Shown here: piece after piece, positions 1-6,630 of the stretch
How the letters are laid out: every line of letters begins with the position of its first letter
How positions within the stretch are numbered: the first letter of the stretch is position 1
DNA from: Actinobacteria bacterium RBG_16_64_13
GTDB lineage: Bacteria; Actinomycetota; Thermoleophilia; RBG-16-64-13
DNA length: 8,177 bases
Assembly: GCA_001768675.1 (NCBI GenBank)
Contig: MELN01000054.1
Location: 1 to 8,177, forward strand
Direction of reading: 5' to 3'
Position numbers and translations under genes: made by a program
The notes under the pieces: model-generated
Seen by the model: the letters and a program-made list of their open reading frames with translations, nothing else
What the model was told of the DNA's origin: nothing
Database searches by the model: none

Positions 1-148
1 CTCCGGGCTCGCAGCCCGCCCTTTGGAGCGCCGCGTCGATGGCTACCCGTTTCTCCGGAGCCCCCGTGTCTACCAGGACGAAGCCCTCCCGGGCCAGCAC
101 CAGGTAACAGTTGACGCCCCCGAGCCCGATTCGCACTAGATCGGCCAC
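1..148 (-). CDS. Metallo-beta-lactamase-fold hydrolase, N-terminal fragment (cut by window edge)
   Basis: Reading the reverse strand from a GTG at 148-146 gives 49 codons that run off the left edge. The residues fit the first two beta strands of the metallo-beta-lactamase fold: an opening LVRIGLGGVNCYLV (I-x-L-G-x-x-N-C-Y-L-V pattern), then FVLVDTGAPEK (v-L-v-D-T-G pattern), then a helix. In this superfamily (glyoxalase II-like and other hydrolases or oxidoreductases) the zinc-binding HxHxDH motif comes later, so it would lie outside the window and cannot be checked. GTG 148 is chosen because GAAGGTG lies about 5 nt upstream on the reverse strand and the homology-like segment starts just after it. 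The gene is divergent from amt. The specific substrate cannot be told. The fold call is fairly secure, the function is not. Confidence 0.72.
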   Translation of the reverse strand, partial: MADLVRIGLGGVNCYLVLAREGFVLVDTGAPEKRVAIDAALQRAGCEPG

Positions 149-208
149 GCAGCACCTTCGACAGCTCGTATGACATCTGGGCACCTTCAATCTACTCCAG
201 ACACACGA

Positions 209-218
209 CTTCCGGAAG
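209..218. promoter_or_regulatory. 10-bp perfect palindrome in the divergent MBL/amt intergenic region, possible operator
   Basis: The 143-bp gap between the two divergent genes (149-291) should carry promoters for both. The only clear structure is the perfect palindrome CTTCCGGAAG, extended to 12 of 14 matching positions if 207 and 220 are counted. An 8-base direct repeat, GCACCTTC, occurs at 152-159 and 181-188; the first copy includes the Shine-Dalgarno of the leftward gene. I see no convincing -35/-10 pair. The operator role is inference from position only, and a short GC-rich palindrome can occur by chance. Confidence 0.25.
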
Positions 219-278
219 ACGGGCTCCTCTGCTACGCTGGCGGACGCTTGTCCCGACTGGGCGGATGGGCAAGAGAAT

Positions 279-284
279 AGGAGG
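279..284 (+). promoter_or_regulatory. Strong Shine-Dalgarno that fixes a TTG start for amt
   Basis: A perfect AGGAGG lies at 279-284, 7 nt before the TTG codon at 292. The upstream ATG at 265 in the same frame has no comparable site, and choosing it would place this Shine-Dalgarno inside the coding region. Confidence 0.8.
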
Positions 285-291
285 CGAGGCC

Positions 292-1524
292 TTGATCGAC
301 AGTGGCGACACCGCATGGATAGTGATCAGCTCTGCGCTGGTCCTACTGATGACCCCGGGCCTGGCCTTCTTCTACGGTGGCCTCGTGCGGCGCAAGAACA
401 TCCTCTCGGTCTTCATGCAGTGCCTGATGGCGGTCTGCGTGGTCGGCCTCCAGTGGGTCCTCTTTGGCTACAGCCTCGCCTTCGGACCTGATCACGGCGG
501 AGTGATCGGCGGACTTTCTTTCGCCGGGCTCAACAATGTGGGACTCCTGCCGAACGCCGACTACGCGGCCACCATTCCCCATCTCTTGTTCATGGTCTTC
601 CAGATGATGTTCGCGGTCATCACTCCGGCGCTCATCATCGGTGCGTTCGCTGAGCGCATGAAGTTCAGTGCCTTCCTGGTGTTCGCGGTCCTCTGGGCGA
701 CCATCGTCTACGACCCGCTCGCTCACTGGGTGTGGGGAGTCGGCGGATTCCTGAGGGACTACGGCGCGCTTGACTTCGCCGGCGGCACTGTGGTGCACAT
801 CAGCGCCGGGATGGCGGCATTGGCGGCGGCTCTGGTCGTGGGCAAACGAAAGGGATACCCCGAGACCGGCACGCCGCACAATCTGGCCCTCGTGGTGCTG
901 GGGGCGGCGCTGTTATGGTTCGGCTGGTTCGGCTTCAACGGCGGGAGCGCCCTCAGTTCCGGCGCCATCTCGACGTTGGCCTTCGTCACCACGCAGCTCG
1001 CGGCTATGGCGGGTGCGATCGCTTGGGTCGTCCTCGACTGGGTGCTGGCCAAACGGCCCACGACTCTCGGTCTGCTCTCGGGCCTGATCGCCGGACTGGC
1101 GGCAGTCACTCCCGCCTCTGGCTACGTGGGCCCGATGGCGGCGCTGGCGATCGGCGCCATTGCCGGGGCTCTATGCTACATCAGCGTGATGTTCGTCAAG
1201 AGCAGGCTCCAGTACGACGACTCTCTCGATGCGTTCGGCATCCACGGAGTCGCGGGGACCTGGGGCACGCTGGCCGTGGGGCTTTGGGCAAGCGTCGCCT
1301 TCAACCCCAACGGCGCCGACGGCTTGTTCCTCTCCGGGGCCGCCCACCAACTTCTCGTTCAGTTCGTGGCCATCGTGGTCGTCTCGGCGTACTCGTTCGT
1401 GCTCTCGTTCGCCCTGCTCAAGCTTCTGGACAAGTTCATGGGACTGCGGGTCAGCCCCGATCACGAGCTGATCGGCCTGGACCTCACGCAACACAAGGAA
1501 TCGGCCTACACCTTCCTCGGATGA
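292..1524 (+). CDS. amt: Ammonium transporter (Amt/MEP/Rh family)
   Basis: This is the inner-membrane channel that takes up ammonium, normally as a trimer with 11 membrane helices per subunit. Starting at TTG 292 gives 410 residues, typical for the family, and an N-terminus (IDSGDTAWIVISSALVLLM) that matches Amt proteins lacking a signal peptide. Landmarks, with near-identical numbering to E. coli AmtB: Phe103 and Phe107 (VFQMMF), the periplasmic recruitment Trp148 (HWVWG), Asp161 and the first pore His169 in LDFAGGTVVHISAG, the pore Phe214/Phe215 region and Ser219 in WFGFNGGSA, and the second pore His318 in FGIHGVAGTWG. The cytoplasmic tail GLRVSPDHELIGLDLTQH is the conserved regulatory region that contacts PII. 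The stop is 19 nt before the PII gene, so the two are almost certainly co-transcribed. An in-frame ATG at 265 would add nine residues (MGKRIGGEA) that look unlike family members. No residue expected to be essential is missing. Confidence 0.96.
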   Translation: MIDSGDTAWIVISSALVLLMTPGLAFFYGGLVRRKNILSVFMQCLMAVCVVGLQWVLFGYSLAFGPDHGGVIGGLSFAGLNNVGLLPNADYAATIPHLLFMVFQMMFAVITPALIIGAFAERMKFSAFLVFAVLWATIVYDPLAHWVWGVGGFLRDYGALDFAGGTVVHISAGMAALAAALVVGKRKGYPETGTPHNLALVVLGAALLWFGWFGFNGGSALSSGAISTLAFVTTQLAAMAGAIAWVVLDWVLAKRPTTLGLLSGLIAGLAAVTPASGYVGPMAALAIGAIAGALCYISVMFVKSRLQYDDSLDAFGIHGVAGTWGTLAVGLWASVAFNPNGADGLFLSGAAHQLLVQFVAIVVVSAYSFVLSFALLKLLDKFMGLRVSPDHELIGLDLTQHKESAYTFLG

Positions 1525-1543
1525 CACAACTGGAGGCGAGACT

Positions 1544-1885
1544 GTGAAATACATCATCGCGGTGATCCAACCCGACCGCCTGGAGAGCGTGGTCGAGGCC
1601 CTTTCCGAAGAGAAGCTGGACCTCATGACCGTCTCCGAGGTCCTCGGCCGCGGACGGCAGAAGGGTGTCGCCGAGGTCTACCGGAGTCACGTGCAGCCCG
1701 GCAGCCTGCTGCGCAAAGTCAAGATCGAGATCGCCCTGCAAGCCGACAAGGTCCCGCAGGCAATCGACGCCATCAAGCGCGGGGCTTACACCGGCAACAT
1801 AGGCGACGGTAAGATCTTCGTTCTCGACCTGAGCGACTGCATCCGCATCCGCACGGGCGAGACAGGGGAGAGCGCCTTGGCCTAA
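1544..1885 (+). CDS. glnK: PII nitrogen regulatory protein (GlnB/GlnK type) with altered T-loop
   Basis: PII proteins are trimeric sensors of ATP/ADP and 2-oxoglutarate. Those encoded beside amt usually block the Amt pore with their T-loop when nitrogen is plentiful. The 113-residue protein aligns without gaps to E. coli GlnB. Conserved features: start MKYIIAVIQPDRL, Gln39-Lys40-Gly41 (GRQKG), Tyr46-Arg47, Lys58, GNIGDGKIFV with Gly87, Asp88, Gly89 and Lys90, and IRIRTGE with Arg101 and Arg103, which line the nucleotide site. Arg47, the T-loop residue that enters the Amt pore in the E. coli complex, is present. The T-loop between Tyr46 and Lys58 reads RSHVQPGSLLR: position 51 is Gln instead of the modified Tyr, and position 49 is His instead of the Ser phosphorylated in cyanobacteria. 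Positions 42 and 43 are Val-Ala. The start is GTG with GGAGG at 1532-1536, 7 nt upstream. The symbol glnK rests on linkage to amt; glnB would be equally acceptable by sequence. Confidence 0.93.
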   Translation: MKYIIAVIQPDRLESVVEALSEEKLDLMTVSEVLGRGRQKGVAEVYRSHVQPGSLLRKVKIEIALQADKVPQAIDAIKRGAYTGNIGDGKIFVLDLSDCIRIRTGETGESALA

Positions 1886-1900
1886 GGCCGAGCCGGAGAG

Positions 1901-3712
1901 TCAGGACTCCAGCATGACCAGTAAGTTGTAGAGCAACTGAGCGCATTCGCCCCGGGTGCTGGCCGCGCCGAACTCATAGGACGGCCCCAATCCCTGCAGC
2001 CCCTCCAGGATCCCGGCGTTGGCGGCCTTGCGGGCGTTCCGGAAGTGCTCGGCAAGAGAGAACCGCCCCGGTCCAAAGCCCGGCGCGTAATCGGCCGCGG
2101 GATCCGCCAGCCCCGCCACACGGACGATCATAGTGATCAGCTGCTCGTGCGTGATCGACCTATAGGGCTCGAACGTGGTGGCAGTCTTGCCCTGGGTGAT
2201 GCCGCGCGTTGCGCAGACCGCCACGTACTTCGCCGGGTACAGCGGGTCGGCAGCCCCGGTCTGCGCCAGCACGTCCGCGAAGGGGCAGATCTCGTCGCCG
2301 GTGACCGTGTAGCCGAGGGCCTTGACGATCATTTTGGCGAACTGCTGGCGCAACACCGGCTCGCCCGGACGGAAGGTGCCGTCCTCGAAGCCGCTGATGG
2401 CCCCCCGCCCGGCAAGGTCCTTGATCGCGGTCTCGTAGGGTGAGCCGGCTATGTCGGAGAAGGCAGTCGCGGCACCGCCGCCTCCTCCCCCGCCCGGCTG
2501 CAGTTTGACGTCGGTGAGCACTTTGACCGGAGCGTAGCGGCTGATCCTGGTGCCGTCGCCCAACTGTCCGGACGAGTTGCTTCCCCAAGTCCAGAACGAA
2601 CCGTCGACTCTGAGGGCCTGCGAAGAGCCGTAGCCGGCCGCGATCTCCACCCATTTGTTCGCCGTTCCGAGGCGGGCGGGCGCGTGGCGATCCATGGCTG
2701 TGCCGTCGCCAAGCTGACCCTCGGAGTTCTCTCCCCAACTCCACAGACTGCCGTCGGTCTTGATCGCCAGCGAGTGATCGGCACCCGCGGCCACCATCGC
2801 CCAATCGTCCGCAGCCCCGATGCGAGTCGGCATCAACCGGAAGTGCGTGGTGTCGTCGCCCAGTTCGCCGGACGGATTCTCGCCCCAGGCCCAGAGCGAA
2901 CCGTCGGTCTTGACGGCGAGCGCGTGGGCAAGACCCGAGGACACCGACGCCCAGTCGTCCTCCTCCCCGATCTGCTCCAGGCTGAAGACCGACACAAAGA
3001 ACTCCTCGTTTTCGCCGTCTTCGAAGTCCTGATTCACGCCCCAGAGCGAGCCATCTTCCCTGAGGGCCAATGATTGGGCGCCGCCCGCCGACACCTCCGC
3101 CCATCCGGCGTCCGTCCCGAGGCGCACCAGAGAGAACAGGGACGTGTCGCTGTCGGGCTCCTCCTCATCCAAGAGGGAGTACTCGATGGTCCAGAGAGAG
3201 CCGTCGCCCTTGAGCGCGAGCGAGAAGAAGTAGCCGGCCGAGATCGCCACCCAATCGCTCTCCGCGCTCACGAGCAGGGGGGTGAGTAGCAGCTCGGCCG
3301 TGCCGTCGTCAGACTCCTCCCCGATGTCGTATTCCACGCTCCACAAGGAGCCGTCCTCCTTGAGCGCGAGCGAATAGAGAAAGCCCGCGGAAACGGTTGC
3401 CCAGTCGTCATCCGTGCCGACGCGCCTGGGGACCAGCGGGTAGACCAGGGAGCTGTCGGTGAACTCGTCGGCGAGGACGCATCCCCAGGCCCAGAGCGAA
3501 CCATCGGTCTTGACCGCCATCGAGTCGACATATCCTGCGGCGATGGTGGATTGCGACTGAAGGCTGAGCCCAGTCCGAGCGAGTGCAGGCGCCGGCGACA
3601 GTGAGAGAAAGACTACGGCCAGCGCCACGAGCACGAGGCCGCCGCCAAGAAGCCGGCCCCGATTCGGTACGCTGCGTCCCGTTTTCCACCCACAGATCCG
3701 GAGAACGCTCAT
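1901..3712 (-). CDS. Secreted RCC1-repeat beta-propeller protein with three SLH anchoring domains
   Basis: This is a predicted surface protein. With ATG 3712 (AAGGGG 7 nt upstream) it has 603 residues; the longer GTG start at 3757 adds 15 residues before the signal peptide and is unlikely. A signal peptide has basic residues, a hydrophobic run LVLVALAVVFLSL and a probable cut after ALA, around residue 45. Residues 48-397 hold seven RCC1-type repeats, each centred on DG-S-L/F-W at residues 70, 120, 170, 220, 270, 320 and 370, enough for one seven-bladed propeller. Repeats 5-7 carry the classical WGxNxxGxLGD segment; repeats 2-4 replace it with acidic sequence, and repeat 1 is intermediate. A seven-glycine linker (407-413) leads to three SLH domains, about residues 418-460, 478-535 and 550-597, which bind cell-wall polymers. 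RCC1-like propellers usually act as binding platforms; the ligand cannot be deduced. It is convergent with the PII gene, with 15 bp between the stop codons. Confidence 0.9.
   Translation of the reverse strand: MSVLRICGWKTGRSVPNRGRLLGGGLVLVALAVVFLSLSPAPALARTGLSLQSQSTIAAGYVDSMAVKTDGSLWAWGCVLADEFTDSSLVYPLVPRRVGTDDDWATVSAGFLYSLALKEDGSLWSVEYDIGEESDDGTAELLLTPLLVSAESDWVAISAGYFFSLALKGDGSLWTIEYSLLDEEEPDSDTSLFSLVRLGTDAGWAEVSAGGAQSLALREDGSLWGVNQDFEDGENEEFFVSVFSLEQIGEEDDWASVSSGLAHALAVKTDGSLWAWGENPSGELGDDTTHFRLMPTRIGAADDWAMVAAGADHSLAIKTDGSLWSWGENSEGQLGDGTAMDRHAPARLGTANKWVEIAAGYGSSQALRVDGSFWTWGSNSSGQLGDGTRISRYAPVKVLTDVKLQPGGGGGGGAATAFSDIAGSPYETAIKDLAGRGAISGFEDGTFRPGEPVLRQQFAKMIVKALGYTVTGDEICPFADVLAQTGAADPLYPAKYVAVCATRGITQGKTATTFEPYRSITHEQLITMIVRVAGLADPAADYAPGFGPGRFSLAEHFRNARKAANAGILEGLQGLGPSYEFGAASTRGECAQLLYNLLVMLES
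2522..3571 (-). repeat. Seven tandem 150-bp coding repeats (RCC1 blades)
   Basis: The propeller is encoded by seven tandem units with an exact 150-bp (50-codon) period. The DG-S-L/F-W codons begin (reverse strand) at 3505, 3355, 3205, 3055, 2905, 2755 and 2605. The conserved half of each unit reads roughly D/x-W-A/V-x-[VI]-[SA]-[AS]-G-x-x-x-[SA]-[LMQ]-A-[VLI]-[KR]-x-D-G-S-[LF]-W and is clearly similar at the DNA level. The other half differs between units 1-4 and 5-7, yet has the same length. The outer boundaries are nominal, because the phase of the unit is a choice. This is an internal protein repeat, not a CRISPR array or mobile repeat. Confidence 0.9.
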
Positions 3713-3780
3713 CGAACGGCCCCTTTCCTGTCCCTCCCCTTGATGTCCCGCGACCACGCGAGCGCGTGCGGCGCACGACC

Positions 3781-3809
3781 AATCTACTCCCGCCTAATCC
3801 TCTCCGCAA
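3781..3809 (-). promoter_or_regulatory. Weak sigma-70-like promoter candidate for the RCC1/SLH gene
   Basis: On the reverse strand, TTGCGG (3809-3804) and TAGATT (3786-3781) are separated by 17 nt. They match the -35 and -10 consensus at 3 of 6 and 4 of 6 positions. Transcription would start about 60 nt before the ATG at 3712. The 193-bp divergent gap (3713-3905) must also serve the rightward NYN gene, for which I see no credible hexamer pair. The stretch from about 3805 to 3880 is noticeably more AT-rich than the surrounding genes, which fits a promoter region. Confidence 0.25.
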
Positions 3810-3905
3810 CGGATACTGCCTACAGGAATAGGGAAAACGTGCAAGAATTCACCAAAGGAAACAAATCCTGGTGCCGCTATCTCGGGGAAGGAGCACCGAA
3901 ATCAT

Positions 3906-4667
3906 ATGGCCGAGACCGATCGCACTTTGGCCGTCTTCATCGACTTCGAGAACCTGGCCATCGGCTTCAAACACCGGCGCGGCGACTTCGACATCCACAA
4001 GATCCTCGAACGCCTCGTTGAAAAGGGCAAGGTCATCGTCAAGAAGGCCTACGCCGACTGGGGGGAATACAAGCAATACACCAGGACGCTGCACGAGAAC
4101 GCCATCGAACTGATCGAGATCCCGCGGCGGCAGATGACGGGCAAGAACTCGGCCGACATCCGGCTGGCCGTGGACGCCATGGACCTGGCCTGGTCGAAAG
4201 AGCACATCGACACCTTCGTGATCGTGTCGGGCGACTCCGACTTCTCCCCGCTGGTGTCGAAACTCAAGGAAAACGGGAAGCACGTCATCGGCATAGGGAT
4301 GAAGGAGTCCACCTCCGACCTGCTGTCGGGCAACTGCGACGAGTTCATCTTCTATGAGGACCTGGAGAAGCAGGCCGCCCCGGCCACACCCGGCCCGCAG
4401 GCGGTCGACCTCCCCCCGGAGAAGAAAGAGGTCTTCGACCTGCTGCTGGAGTCCATCGCGGCTCTCATCCGCGAGAACAAGGACCCCATCTTCGCCTCTA
4501 TGGTGAAGGACACCATGCAACGCAAGCGGCCGTCGTTCAACGAGTCCGCATACGGATATCGCAGCTTCAGCAGCCTGCTGATCGACGCGGAGAAGCGCAA
4601 GTACATCACGCTGCACCGCGACAAGAAGGCGGGCTGGACCTACGTCATCGAGGGCTTCGTCGAGTAG
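3906..4667 (+). CDS. NYN-domain (LabA/DUF88, PIN-like) putative ribonuclease with C-terminal LOTUS/OST-HTH domain
   Basis: This is a soluble 253-residue protein with two domains. Residues about 7-155 form a NYN domain, a PIN-like nuclease fold. Its acidic metal-site residues are present: Asp13 in VFIDFEN, Asp84 and Asp90 in KNSADIRLAVDAMDLA, and Asp110 and Asp112 in IVSGDSDFSPLV. The following GKHVIGIG strand and LLSGNCDEFIFYEDL also fit the family. A Pro/Ala-rich linker (about 157-171) leads to residues 173-250, which resemble a LOTUS (OST-HTH) winged-helix domain: FDLLLESIAAL, then a basic segment, YGYRSFSSLL, and a final TYVIEGF strand. In this family the NYN domain is expected to cut RNA, and LOTUS domains bind RNA or helicase partners; the target is unknown. 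ATG 3906 has a strong GGAAGGAG at 3886-3893, but with a long spacing of 12 nt. It appears to be a single-gene unit divergent from the surface protein. Confidence 0.88.
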   Translation: MAETDRTLAVFIDFENLAIGFKHRRGDFDIHKILERLVEKGKVIVKKAYADWGEYKQYTRTLHENAIELIEIPRRQMTGKNSADIRLAVDAMDLAWSKEHIDTFVIVSGDSDFSPLVSKLKENGKHVIGIGMKESTSDLLSGNCDEFIFYEDLEKQAAPATPGPQAVDLPPEKKEVFDLLLESIAALIRENKDPIFASMVKDTMQRKRPSFNESAYGYRSFSSLLIDAEKRKYITLHRDKKAGWTYVIEGFVE

Positions 4668-4768
4668 GGACCGAGCCTCCGGCCGCATGGGTGTGGGGCA
4701 GCATCAGGAAACCCTCGCACAGAGTCGGTTAGGCCTCATTCCAGTCCTGCCATCAGACAGCGCGCAGG

Positions 4769-6382
4769 TCATCGCCCGGCGGCGGTGTCCAGCACCTCCC
4801 GCACTTTGCGGCTCAGCGAACTCGGGTTGAAGGGCTTCTGCAGGTAGTTGACTCCCGTTTCGAGACCTCGCCCAAATTTGATCAGATGGCGCGGATGGCC
4901 GGACATCAGGAGAACCGGGAGTCCCGGGCGCAGGGCCGAGGCCCTTTGGACCAGGACATCTCCCTGCAATCGGCCCGGCAGAACGACGTCGGTCAGAACC
5001 AGATCGATCGACCGAGCTGGATCATTGAGAAGAGCCAATGCTTGGGCTCCGTCACGCGCCGCGATAACGATGTATCCCTCGTCGCTGAGCACGCGTGTGA
5101 CAAGATCCCGCACCGTGGCCTCATCCTCAACGACCAAGATCACCTCGTGGGCAGCAGCAAGACTAGGCGGAACGACGACGGGCGGCACATCGTCCGCCGA
5201 AAGATCGAGGCGGGGGAAGTAGATCCTGAAGGTTGTCCCCATGCCCGGCGCGCTCTCCACAAAGATGTCGCCTCCACTCTGGCGGACGATCCCGTAGACG
5301 GTGGAGAGCCCCAAGCCGGTCCCTTCTCCTGGACCCTTGGTGGTGAAGAACGGCTCAAAGATGTGCGCGACCGTCTGCTCGTCCATGCCGACTCCGGTAT
5401 CGGAGACCCTCAGCATGATATGGGGCCGGAGGGTGGGGTCGGTGGTTGCGCCGGGGAATCCCCCGCTCAGTTCCAAGTCGGCTGTCTCAAGGGTGAGCCG
5501 GCCTCCGCCAGGCATGGCGTCCCGGGCATTGATAGCCAGGTTCATGATCACCTGTACCATCTGGCTTCGATCCACTTCGACCAAGCCGAGTTCAGGCTCC
5601 AGCACCAGATCTAGGTCCATCTCTTCACCGAGGGTCCGGCGCAGGAGTGGTTCGGTCTCTGTCAGCAGCTCGTTCAAAGACGTTGCTTCGGGTTGCATGG
5701 CTTGCCGGCGCGAAAAGGCGAGGATCTGGCGAGTAAGGCCCGCCGCGCGCTCGGCCGCGCGCCTGATCTCCTCCACGTCGCCGCGCACAGACTCAGAGGA
5801 GCAGTCTTTGTTTTCCAGGAGCAGATCACTGTAACCGATTATGGCAGTCAGTAGGTTGTTGAAGTCATGGGCGATGCCCCCGGCCAACTGCCCCACGGCC
5901 TCCATCTTCTGAGACTGCCTCAGCTGTTCATCCCGCTCGCTAAGCGCCTCTTCTGCCCTCACCTGCTCACCGATGTCCACCGAGACCCCGACCACCTCGT
6001 GAACCTGACCGGCAGGGTCGAACAACGGAGTGAGCCGGGTGATGAAGTGCGCTCCGCTGAAGAAGGACTCAAAGCTCGTGTGCCTTCCCGCCAGCGCTTC
6101 CCGGATGGCCTCCACCGCTGCAGAGTTCTCGCGATAGAGATCCGTGATGGAGACACCAATGGTCTGCCCAGAGCGCAACCCCATGGCGGCAAGACCGTTG
6201 CCCTCGCTAAATATGAACCGGCCGGCCTTGTCGAGCCCAAACATGATGACGGGTGCGTTTTCCAGCACCAGCGTAAGCCGGCCAGCCTGGCGGTCTAGAC
6301 CCTCCCCAGGCCGTTTGTGCATCAGAGGCATCCCCTCGTTCTGAGCGTAGATACCGTCATGGGCGAAAACCGCCTCTCCCAT
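4769..6382 (-). CDS. Soluble PAS / histidine kinase / receiver hybrid sensor kinase
   Basis: A 537-residue two-component hybrid kinase. Order: PAS sensor about residues 34-145; dimerisation and phosphoacceptor domain with H box GGIAHDFNN and His172; HATPase domain with N box MNLAINARDAM (Asn281, Asn285), G1 SDTGVGM (Asp328), F box EPFFTTK and G2 GTGLGLS (354-360); C-terminal receiver about 413-532 with acidic pair Glu419/Asp420, phosphoacceptor Asp465 in LTDVVLPG, Ser494 and Lys516 in LQKPF. All catalytic residues are present. No transmembrane segment is visible, so it should sense a cytoplasmic signal and pass phosphate from His172 to Asp465 and perhaps onward to an unlinked phosphotransfer protein. 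There is no output domain and no adjacent response regulator. The start is uncertain: ATG 6382 has a poor ribosome site, and ATG 6322 (residue 21) has GAGGGG 9 nt upstream. The frame also stays open for 74 codons upstream without ATG, GTG or TTG. Confidence 0.93.
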   Translation of the reverse strand: MGEAVFAHDGIYAQNEGMPLMHKRPGEGLDRQAGRLTLVLENAPVIMFGLDKAGRFIFSEGNGLAAMGLRSGQTIGVSITDLYRENSAAVEAIREALAGRHTSFESFFSGAHFITRLTPLFDPAGQVHEVVGVSVDIGEQVRAEEALSERDEQLRQSQKMEAVGQLAGGIAHDFNNLLTAIIGYSDLLLENKDCSSESVRGDVEEIRRAAERAAGLTRQILAFSRRQAMQPEATSLNELLTETEPLLRRTLGEEMDLDLVLEPELGLVEVDRSQMVQVIMNLAINARDAMPGGGRLTLETADLELSGGFPGATTDPTLRPHIMLRVSDTGVGMDEQTVAHIFEPFFTTKGPGEGTGLGLSTVYGIVRQSGGDIFVESAPGMGTTFRIYFPRLDLSADDVPPVVVPPSLAAAHEVILVVEDEATVRDLVTRVLSDEGYIVIAARDGAQALALLNDPARSIDLVLTDVVLPGRLQGDVLVQRASALRPGLPVLLMSGHPRHLIKFGRGLETGVNYLQKPFNPSSLSRKVREVLDTAAGR

Positions 6383-6554
6383 CCGACGGGATTTGTCTAC
6401 CCAAACATGTTCTTCAAGAAACGTGTGGTGGACCCCGAGAAGCGCAGGGGCCGGGGATGCAGGTGGTCGGCAATTCGTTGCGAGGCTGAGATGCGCTCCG
6501 CAACCCTGGCAGGTCCCAAGGACCCCCGCTTCACCAGCCCCGCCGGAACGGAGC

Positions 6555-6582
6555 TGGCTATAACCGGTTAAACAAGTATACT
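6555..6582 (+). promoter_or_regulatory. Candidate arsR promoter with embedded operator palindrome
   Basis: TATACT at 6577-6582 matches the -10 consensus at 5 of 6 positions (TATAAT). A weak -35 (TGGCTA, 3 of 6) lies 16 nt upstream at 6555-6560. Between them, at 6561-6570, is the perfect 10-bp palindrome TAACCGGTTA, set in an AT-rich island that stands out from its GC-rich surroundings. A dyad in the promoter spacer is where an autoregulating ArsR dimer would bind. The operator assignment is inference; the palindrome and hexamer are seen directly. Confidence 0.42.
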
Positions 6583-6630
6583 GGCGGCGACGAGCCTGCC
6601 CGGATCATCCCCGTGGACTCTGGGAGCGAC

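Noticed and set aside
230..262. Possible sigma-54 promoter upstream of amt (TGGC followed by TTG)
   Set aside because: The GG and GC elements do not have the required 10-nt spacing; after GG at 239-240 the expected GC is absent.
343..879. Long reverse-strand open frame opposite amt
   Set aside because: It is a shadow of a gene with full family-wide conservation. Its translation is low-complexity, rich in His, Glu and Arg, and matches no recognisable domain.
1886..1900. Terminator between convergent PII and RCC1/SLH genes
   Set aside because: The gap is only 15 bp. GGCCTAAGGCC over the PII stop codon is a short palindrome with no loop and no T-run.
2522..3571. CRISPR-like repeat array
   Set aside because: The 150-bp repeats are in-frame coding units of a propeller protein with imperfect, drifting sequence, not short identical repeats with spacers.
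3849..4688. 279-codon reverse-strand open frame opposite the NYN gene
   Set aside because: The forward frame encodes a clear two-domain protein with catalytic residues. The reverse frame is Val/Leu/Asp-rich shadow sequence typical of GC-rich codon usage.
4668..4768. Terminator or small gene in the gap between the convergent NYN and kinase genes
   Set aside because: No stem-loop followed by a T-run and no short open frame with a ribosome site were seen.
5831..5842. Second copy of the arsR-type palindrome (TAACCGATTA)
   Set aside because: It has one mismatch that breaks the symmetry and lies inside the conserved histidine-box coding region of the kinase, so it is best explained as chance.
6317..6571. 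84-codon forward open frame before arsR
   Set aside because: It overlaps the kinase start and the arsR promoter, lacks a good ribosome site, and shows no recognisable domain. Kept only as part of the open question about this gap.
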